A stretch of 64,000 bases of DNA from Microbacterium hatanonis (lineage in GTDB: Bacteria; Actinomycetota; Actinomycetes; Actinomycetales; Microbacteriaceae), in NCBI RefSeq assembly GCF_008017415.1, contig NZ_VRSV01000002.1:1240001-1304000 (forward strand). The letters run 5' to 3'. Made by a program: the position numbers and the translations under genes. Position 1 is the stretch's first letter, and the number at the start of each line of letters is the position of its first letter. Below the pieces are notes generated by a model. It did no database searches. It was not told the origin of the DNA and saw only the letters and a program-made list of their open reading frames with translations. This document shows positions 58,989-64,000 of the stretch, in pieces.

Positions 58989-59987
58989 ATGGGGCCGATT
59001 CGCGTGGGGCTGGTGGCCGATCCGGCGTCACCGACCGACGTCGCGCGGCGGATGACGAATCTGACCCCCGCGGGCGACGCGGCCCGGGACGAGTGGGACG
59101 TCGAATTCGTGAGCGAGCCCTTCACGCTCGGTTTGGAGGACGTCGACACCGCGCTGTCGCGACTCCACGCGCGTGGGGAGGCGCACCAGTGGGATCTCGT
59201 CATCGGGGTGACGGAGCTTCCGCTCCGCGGCGAGGACGGTCGCTACCTGCTGGCGGCGATCGACCCGCGGCGGCACTCGGCCGTCCTCTCGCTTCCGGCT
59301 CTCGGCGGGTTGCGGGTGCGCACCCGCGCCCGTCGAGCCGTGCGGGGGCTCATCAGCGGCATGTCCGAACCCGACCGGCCCGACGAGCATCGTGTGCCGC
59401 TCCGCGGTCGCAACGGCCGCGGCCGAGTGCTTCTCGGAATGGTGCTCGCGAATCGTCCGTGGCTGCTCGCGGCGGGTCTCAAGTCCGCACTCGTCGCGGC
59501 TCTGGCGACCGGCGCGGTAGCGACCATCGAGCCGACGATCTGGCTGCTGGCCGCCTCCCTGTCGGGGTGGCGCCTCGCGGCGGCGACGATCGCCTCCATC
59601 GCGGTCGTCATCGCCTGGATCGTGATCGACGGCGAGCTGTGGGATCGCCCCGACGACGACTCGCCTGCAGCCCGGGAGAGGTCTCGTCTCTACAACACCT
59701 CGACCCTGCTGACCCTGACGATCGGAGTCGTCCTCTGCTATCTGGCGCTCTACGTCATCAATCTGTGCTGGGCGCTGTTCGTTCTCGACCCCGCCGTGAT
59801 GGGCGATTCGCTCGGAATGTCGCTCGGCTACGGAGATCTGTTCGTGCTCACCTGGTTCGTGGCGTCGGCCGCGACTCTCGGAGGCGCGCTCGGCACGGGA
59901 CTGGCATCGGACGACGCGATCCGTGCCGCCGCCTACTCCAAGCGCGAGGAAGATCGACGCGCCCGACTCGCGGGCGAACGGGGGTAG
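58989..59987 (+). CDS. Membrane protein with soluble N-terminal domain, unknown function
   Basis: 332 residues. Residues 1-120 form a soluble alpha/beta domain (RVGLVADPASPTDVARRM, WDLVIGVTELPLRGEDGRYL), then an Arg-rich linker, and four to five membrane helices (about 165-310). A charged C-terminus (SKREEDRRARLAGERG) is cytoplasmic. Similar proteins occur across Microbacteriaceae without a name. Predicted leaderless. The 129-bp gap after it contains TAGGCT (60075) as a possible promoter for the next gene. Confidence 0.78.
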   Translation: MGPIRVGLVADPASPTDVARRMTNLTPAGDAARDEWDVEFVSEPFTLGLEDVDTALSRLHARGEAHQWDLVIGVTELPLRGEDGRYLLAAIDPRRHSAVLSLPALGGLRVRTRARRAVRGLISGMSEPDRPDEHRVPLRGRNGRGRVLLGMVLANRPWLLAAGLKSALVAALATGAVATIEPTIWLLAASLSGWRLAAATIASIAVVIAWIVIDGELWDRPDDDSPAARERSRLYNTSTLLTLTIGVVLCYLALYVINLCWALFVLDPAVMGDSLGMSLGYGDLFVLTWFVASAATLGGALGTGLASDDAIRAAAYSKREEDRRARLAGERG

Positions 59988-60116
59988 TGGGGCGGGTGTC
60001 AGTCGGAAGTCGTCACCGCGAGGCGGTTCTGCTGAAGGGCAGGCGCTCCCGCTCGCTGGTGTCAGTCCTTTGTCATAGGCTCATCGCCTCGGGCCGGGGA
60101 AAGGGACACCTGGCCG

Positions 60117-60419
60117 GTGGGAACGAACAGACGGTACGCCGACAAGATCGACGCCCGAATCGCAGAGCGGACCGGCGGGCACGAGGACTCCCCGGTGACG
60201 CTGCCGCATCAGGCATACGGGCCACGCCCGATCGAGTGGACGCAGGCGAGGCCCCCGGTGTGGGTGTGGGTGCAGTGGCGCGACCGGGCCGCAGAGCGTG
60301 TCCGCGGCTACGTGAAGGGCTATAACGACCGAGTGTGCATCGTGGCTATCGAGGGGCCGGGCGGCGGCTGGGAGATCGTCGTGTGGCGTCCGGCGGTCTC
60401 GCACCGGTCGACGCAGTGA
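60117..60419 (+). CDS. Hypothetical 100-residue protein
   Basis: GTG start with AAAGGG about eleven bases upstream. Soluble, Arg- and Trp-rich (PVWVWVQWRDRAAERVRGYV, GGGWEIVVWRPAVS), with a basic, probably disordered first third. No family recognised; such short basic proteins are common next to repeats or integrated elements, and the second hairpin/iteron repeat follows 41 bp downstream. Confidence 0.6.
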   Translation: MGTNRRYADKIDARIAERTGGHEDSPVTLPHQAYGPRPIEWTQARPPVWVWVQWRDRAAERVRGYVKGYNDRVCIVAIEGPGGGWEIVVWRPAVSHRSTQ

Positions 60420-60460
60420 GCGTCGAGGGTGAAATGCGGGGTGAAATGTTGTCAACCCCT

Positions 60461-60482
60461 GTGTCCCCCATTCGGGGGACAC
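60461..60482. repeat. Hairpin repeat with GGGTGAAA iterons, copy 2
   Basis: Perfect arms GTGTCCCCC/GGGGGACAC around ATTC. The core TGTCCCCCATTCGGGGGACA is 19/20 identical to the minus-strand core at 25397-25416. Two GGGTGAAATG-type words (60427-60450) and TTGTCAACCCC lie to its left. Confidence 0.65.
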
Positions 60483-60563
60483 GTAGCGTCGCCCGCGGCC
60501 CGCTTCGCGATGGAAGGCACCCCTGACCGGAGCGGGCCACCTCTGGGGGGAGACGAATTGGTC

Positions 60564-60737
60564 ATGCGCTTATCGCTGCGCGCGGCGGCGAACAGGGCAC
60601 TCTACGGTCGGGCCATCGTCGCCTGCGAAGAGTGCGGCACAACGCTGCCTGCGCACCTGGCCACATGGCGGGGACTCCACGCTTATTGCTCGGCCGAGCA
60701 CGACGACCGCGACGGCGCGTCCTCAGAGGCCGGCTGA
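60564..60737 (+). CDS. Small zinc-ribbon-like protein
   Basis: 57 residues. CEECGTTLPAHL ... GLHAYCSAEHDD gives C-x2-C and a later C-x3-H that could bind one zinc ion. A purine-rich GGGGGGAGA precedes; ATG 60564 is chosen, while TTG 60558 in the same frame is possible. Basic N-terminus (MRLSLRAAANRALYGR). No family recognised; probably a small nucleic-acid or metal-binding protein. Confidence 0.6.
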   Translation: MRLSLRAAANRALYGRAIVACEECGTTLPAHLATWRGLHAYCSAEHDDRDGASSEAG

Positions 60738-60816
60738 TGCAGACGTGCACCATCCGCCTCGACAGGTTCTACCTCGTGGCGTCCATCACGCACCCGGTGA
60801 CGGGCGTAGACCCTTC

Positions 60817-61305
60817 CTAGCGGTAGTTGATGAACTGCAGGTCGAGGTCGAGATCGGCCGCCTTGAGCACGCGGATGACCTCCTGCAGGTCGTCGCGGCT
60901 CTTGGACTGCACGCGCAGCTCGTCGCCCTGGATCTGCGACTTGACGCCCTTGGGGCCCTCGTCGCGGATGATCTTGCCGATCTTCTTGGCGTTCTCCGAC
61001 GAGATGCCGTCCTTCAGCGTCGACGTGATGCGGTATTCCTTGCCGCTCGGCGTCGGCTCGCCGCTCTCGAGGCTCTTCAGCGAGATGCCGCGCTTGATGA
61101 GCTTCGACTGGAAGACGTCGAGCACCGCGTTCGCGCGCTCCTCGGTGCCGGCCTTGATGAGCACCGCTTCGCCGCTCCACTCGATGGAGGCGCCGGTGCC
61201 CTTGAAGTCGTAGCGCTGCTCGACCTCTTTGCGAGCCTGATTGAGGGCGTTCTCCGCCTCCTGGTGGTCGACCTTACTGACGATGTCGAAAGAGGAATCA
61301 GCCAT
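60817..61305 (-). CDS. YajQ-family nucleotide-binding protein
   Basis: 162 residues, full length for the family. [20 protein letters not shown] at the start, then [15 protein letters not shown] and [20 protein letters not shown] are the YajQ signatures; two ferredoxin-like domains are expected. Some members bind cyclic di-GMP and act in virulence or stress; in actinobacteria the role is unclear. Cytoplasmic, monocistronic. Confidence 0.95.
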   Translation of the reverse strand: MADSSFDIVSKVDHQEAENALNQARKEVEQRYDFKGTGASIEWSGEAVLIKAGTEERANAVLDVFQSKLIKRGISLKSLESGEPTPSGKEYRITSTLKDGISSENAKKIGKIIRDEGPKGVKSQIQGDELRVQSKSRDDLQEVIRVLKAADLDLDLQFINYR

Positions 61306-61367
61306 GGAGCGAGTTTAGCCGCGGCTCTCGGGGAGCGGCGGATGCGGCGGGCCGCCGCTCCGTGCCG

Positions 61368-62111
61368 TCAGACCTCGCCGACCGCCCAGCGGAAGGCGTT
61401 GCGCAACAGGTAGCCGTCGGCGGTGCGGAAGGGGGCGGCCGCCTCGACGATCGTCGCGCGGAAGAAGTCGAGCGTCGCGGCGTCTTCGCCGAGCAGGATG
61501 CCGCGGACAAGTGTCTCGTCGTCGCGCGCGGTCCACGGCGCCTCGGCCATGCCGGAGGAGACGACGCGCAGCCCTGCCTCGGCGAACGCGGCCTCGAGTC
61601 CTCCCGCGGGGCGGAGGGGGCCGTCGGGGAGGGGCTCGGATTCGTCGGCCTCGGCCACCGCGCGCTCGATCACGTCGACGTCGTTCTGCGCCCCTTCCGC
61701 CCAGTTCGCGACGGCGATGCGCCCTCCGGGCGCCAGCACGCGCGCGAACTCGCGGAGCGCCGCGCTCGTGTCGTCGGCGAACTGGAGGGCGTTCACCGCC
61801 GTGACCACGTCGAAGGTTCCGTCGGCGAAGGGGAGGTGCGCAGCATCCGCGTCTCGTACGTCGAGTCCCCGGCTTCGCGCCCGTTCGCGCATGCCGCTCG
61901 CGGGGTCGACGCCCGTGACCTGCGCGCCCGCGTCGCGCGCGGCGAGCAGGAGCTCGCCGCTGCCGCACCCCACGTCGAGCACGCGCGCGCCGGGGCCGAT
62001 ACCCGCCGCGGCGATGAGGGCGCCGTGTGTCGGCCGGGCGACGTCGGCCCACAGTTCCGCCCAGCCGGAGGCGACGTCGGACCAGCCCCCGGCATCCGCT
62101 TCGTCGGCCAC
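61368..62111 (-). CDS. SAM-dependent methyltransferase (class I)
   Basis: 247 residues. Motif I VLDVGCGSGELLLAARDAGA, the acidic end of strand 2 in VTGVDPASGM, DAAHLPFADGTFDVVTAVNA (motifs II-III) and ALREFARVLAPGGRIAVANW define a UbiE/Methyltransf_11 enzyme. The substrate is not readable; small-molecule methylation is likely. Ends 62 bp upstream of the YajQ start on the same strand, and may be co-transcribed with it. Confidence 0.9.
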   Translation of the reverse strand: MADEADAGGWSDVASGWAELWADVARPTHGALIAAAGIGPGARVLDVGCGSGELLLAARDAGAQVTGVDPASGMRERARSRGLDVRDADAAHLPFADGTFDVVTAVNALQFADDTSAALREFARVLAPGGRIAVANWAEGAQNDVDVIERAVAEADESEPLPDGPLRPAGGLEAAFAEAGLRVVSSGMAEAPWTARDDETLVRGILLGEDAATLDFFRATIVEAAAPFRTADGYLLRNAFRWAVGEV

Positions 62112-62302
62112 CCGCCCACCCTACGGCGTGCCCGCTGCCCGGCCGCCCGCTCAGCGACCGTGCTCAGGATGGTTGTTCCCGGGCTGCGGCGGATTCCGGT
62201 CACTGCAGCATTCGTGCGGGGCGCGGGCGGCAACGAGCCTGAGCTCGTGCGGAAGCAGGAGGGGGCAGAGCACGCGCCGGCCCGGGTAGGGGAGCGGATT
62301 CG

Positions 62303-62308
62303 TAGACT
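62303..62308 (+). promoter_or_regulatory. -10 box of a leaderless FBP transcript
   Basis: TAGACT ends seven bases before GTG 62316, which supports that start. The rest of the 198-bp gap back to the methyltransferase start shows no gene. Confidence 0.55.
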
Positions 62309-62315
62309 GGTGGCC

Positions 62316-62819
62316 GTGCGAGCCCTGACCGAAGAAGAAGTACGCGATTCGTTCGTGAACGCGATGCCCGACGAGCGTCGGGTCGCCGCGATGCCCATCG
62401 ACTTCCTGCTGCTGGATTGGGATCACCTCGACTTCCTCGCGTGGCGCGATCCGCACAACCGCGGACGCGGCTACATCGTGATGGAGCATGAGGGCGAGCC
62501 GGTCGGCGTCGTGCTGCGGGGTGCGGAGGGATCGTCGCGCGCGCGATCGGCGATGTGCAACCTGTGCCACACGATGCAGCCCGCCGACCAGGTGACCCTG
62601 TTCAGCGCGCGCAAAGCCGGACGCGCCGGCGTCGCCGGCGACAGCATCGGCACCTACATCTGCGCCGACCTCTCCTGCCACGAGAACGTGCGGCTGGCGA
62701 TGCCGCTCGCCCCGAGCGAGGTGCGCGCGAGCGTCGACCGACGCATCGACGGCACGCGACGCCGCACCGAGGCCTTCGTGGAGCGCGTGCTCGAGCCCGC
62801 CGGCGCCGACGCATCCTGA
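62316..62819 (+). CDS. FBP domain protein (FusB/FusC-like zinc finger)
   Basis: 167 residues from GTG 62316 (GTG 62310 also possible). RALTEEEVRDSFVNAMPDER opens the protein; the C-terminal half has a treble-clef zinc site, C-x2-C (MCNLCHTM) and C-x4-C (YICADLSCHE). This is the FBP_C domain of proteins related to FusB/FusC, which bind elongation factor G and rescue it from fusidic acid. In actinobacteria such genes are chromosomal and of unknown role; EF-G binding is inferred. Confidence 0.87.
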   Translation: MRALTEEEVRDSFVNAMPDERRVAAMPIDFLLLDWDHLDFLAWRDPHNRGRGYIVMEHEGEPVGVVLRGAEGSSRARSAMCNLCHTMQPADQVTLFSARKAGRAGVAGDSIGTYICADLSCHENVRLAMPLAPSEVRASVDRRIDGTRRRTEAFVERVLEPAGADAS

Positions 62820-62922
62820 CGCGCGCCCCCGTCGTCGACGTGGTTCGGAGCAGGTCGCGCGGCAGAGTAATATGGTTTCTCGCGCCTCCGGTCGACTGAG
62901 AAAGCCGGGCGGGTGCGCACCT

Positions 62923-63004
62923 GGCGAGTTACCCAAGCGGCCAAAGGGATCTGACTGTAAATCAGACTGCATTGCATTCGGGGGTTCGAATCCCTCACTC
63001 GCCA
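62923..63004 (+). tRNA. tRNA-Tyr (anticodon GTA)
   Basis: Acceptor arms GGCGAGT and ACTCGCC pair fully; anticodon stem TCTGA/TCAGA encloses the loop CTGTAAA with GTA at 62957-62959; the T arm GGGGTTCGAATCCC is canonical. The long variable arm marks a class II tRNA, as expected for bacterial tRNA-Tyr. CCA is not encoded (CCG follows the discriminator A). A terminator hairpin begins at 63012. Confidence 0.95.
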
Positions 63005-63011
63005 CCGAAAG

Positions 63012-63040
63012 AGAAGGGCACCCCTCGTGGGTGCCCTTCT
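63012..63040 (+). terminator. Terminator after tRNA-Tyr
   Basis: Perfect 12-bp arms AGAAGGGCACCC/GGGTGCCCTTCT with loop CTCGT, followed by TCGTTC. Confidence 0.85.
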
Positions 63041-63065
63041 TCGTTCATCGGACGCGTCCGCGCGC

Positions 63066-63128
63066 GAGACACCGTTTCCGGCTGAGACGCCCCGCCAGGC
63101 GGTGGGTCTCGGCCGGAACGCGTGTCTC
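63066..63128. repeat. Long imperfect inverted repeat
   Basis: 23-base arms (63066-63088 and 63106-63128) match at 19 positions; the outer GAGACAC/GTGTCTC and inner GAGAC/GTCTC ends are perfect. The 17-base spacer contains its own CCGCC/GGCGG hairpin. Confidence 0.65.
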
Positions 63129-63214
63129 AGCGGATGCTGCGCATCACCCGGCGGCCGGTACCCTCGGTGAGCAGCCGCACATTCCGTGCGCACGCAGCAT
63201 GAGGAGAAGCGCAC

Positions 63215-64000
63215 ATGTCGGTCGGACTGCTCGCCGTCGTCGATGACATCCTGACCGCGGCGCTGAAGGCGAGTGCGAAGACGGCGGGTGTGGTCATCGA
63301 CGACGCCGCCGTGACGCCTCAGTACGTGCAGGGCATCACGCCGGCCCGTGAGCTGCCCGTGGTCTGGAAGATCGCCCTCGGCAGCCTGGTCAACAAGTTC
63401 GTCATCATCATCCCGATCGCCCTGCTGCTGTCGGCCTTCGCGCCGTGGGTGCTCCCCTTCCTGCTCATCATCGGCGGCGGGTTCCTCTGCTTCGAGGGAG
63501 CGGAGAAGGTGCTCGAGTGGTTCGGCGTCTCGCACGGCCACGCCGACGACGGCCCCCGCGACGAGAAGAAGCTCGTGCTGGGCGCGGTGCGCACCGACCT
63601 CATCCTCAGCACCGAGATCATGCTCATCGCGCTGTCGAGCCTCGACCCCGACTTCGGCACCTGGATGACCCTCGGTGCCCTCGTCGTCATCGGCCTCGGA
63701 ATGACGATCCTCGTCTACGGCGCGGTCGCGCTGCTCGTCAAGATCGATGACATCGGACTCCGGCTCATGAAGAGCCCGGCGCGCGGCGTCCGCCGCGCCG
63801 GCGCCCGCGTGGTGGCCGCCATGCCCGCTGTCTTCCGCGTCATCAGCATCATCGGTACGGTCGCGATGCTGTGGGTCGGCGGACACCTCCTCATCGCGAA
63901 TCTCGCCGAGACGTTCTGGCACGGTCCCTCCGACGTGGTCCACGCGATCACGCACACGATCGAGGCCGCGGGAGCGGTCGTGCTGTGGATCGTCGACACC
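63215..64000 (+). CDS. DUF808 (YedI-like) membrane protein, 3' end outside window
   Basis: 262 residues visible, open to the last base. MSVGLLAVVDDILTAALKAS, VVIDDAAVTPQYVQGITPAR ... LPVVWKIALGSLVNKFVII and GFLCFEGAEKVLEWF are the DUF808/YedI signature. Five or six membrane helices are present; the last helix or two lie outside. GAGGAG stands eight bases before the ATG. Function of the family is unknown. Confidence 0.92.
   Translation, partial: MSVGLLAVVDDILTAALKASAKTAGVVIDDAAVTPQYVQGITPARELPVVWKIALGSLVNKFVIIIPIALLLSAFAPWVLPFLLIIGGGFLCFEGAEKVLEWFGVSHGHADDGPRDEKKLVLGAVRTDLILSTEIMLIALSSLDPDFGTWMTLGALVVIGLGMTILVYGAVALLVKIDDIGLRLMKSPARGVRRAGARVVAAMPAVFRVISIIGTVAMLWVGGHLLIANLAETFWHGPSDVVHAITHTIEAAGAVVLWIVDT

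Noticed and set aside
1..64000. Insertion sequences, prophage or integrative element
   Set aside because: No transposase, integrase or phage structural gene was recognised; the repeats seen are short and intergenic.

Overview
High-GC (about 70%) chromosomal DNA from an actinobacterium, most likely Microbacterium or a close relative in the Microbacteriaceae. The evidence is dense GTG/ATG overlaps between neighbouring genes, promoters with a TANNNT -10 placed directly before the start codon (leaderless mRNAs), LPFTG and LAATG cell-wall sorting tails, and the abundant nonamer GCAGCATCC/GGATGCTGC. No insertion sequence, prophage, CRISPR array or rRNA operon is visible. The only RNA gene seen is a tRNA-Tyr near the right end.

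Layout. 0-7.5 kb: alpha-glucoside locus (ROK regulator cut by the window edge, CUT1 sugar ABC permeases and binding protein without an ATPase, GH15 isomaltose-type glucohydrolase, GH31 alpha-glucosidase). 7.7-9.4 kb: YccF membrane protein and two lipoproteins. 9.4-18.7 kb, minus strand: nine-gene operon of a ribose-type ABC transporter plus creatininase-like, FGGY kinase, phosphotriesterase-like and KDPG-aldolase genes with a GntR regulator; an unrecognised protein is encoded divergently (18.8-20.0 kb) across a palindromic operator. The substrate is unknown. 20.3-25.3 kb: paired CrcB fluoride channels, a lipoprotein, a large LuxR/STAND regulator and an MFS exporter whose gene overlaps it tail to tail. 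25.5-28.8 kb: surface protein with a VWA domain and seven repeats, six of them on an exact 330-bp period. 29-32.6 kb: BLUF photoreceptor, TetR regulator and the membrane gene it probably controls, PepSY lipoprotein. 32.6-39.3 kb: SDR, GMC dehydrogenase with its small subunit, haloperoxidase-like hydrolase, a region-2-only sigma factor, membrane esterase. 39.4-45.0 kb: MprF-like enzyme, a 655-bp repeat island, and a Wzz/BY-kinase operon. 45.1-49.2 kb: envelope-stress cluster (ECF sigma factor, Asp23 protein with an anti-sigma-like head, several Asp23/AmaP/DUF2273-type genes, CsbD). 49.5-55.1 kb: sortase-anchored L-asparaginase flanked by CsbD twins, orphan histidine kinase, LMW tyrosine phosphatase, CPBP protease, XRE regulator. 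55.2-64 kb: hydrolase, AraC, P-loop kinase, VOC/HxlR pair, small unknown genes, YajQ, methyltransferase, FBP zinc-finger protein, tRNA-Tyr, DUF808 protein (cut by the window end).

How parts fit together. Two sugar-uptake systems carry their own catabolic enzymes and regulators. The sigma/Asp23/CsbD block looks like a cell-envelope stress regulon. The BY-kinase and the LMW phosphatase could form a phosphotyrosine switch for polysaccharide export. Intergenic DNA is rich in several families of inverted and dispersed repeats, which are the least explained part of the window.
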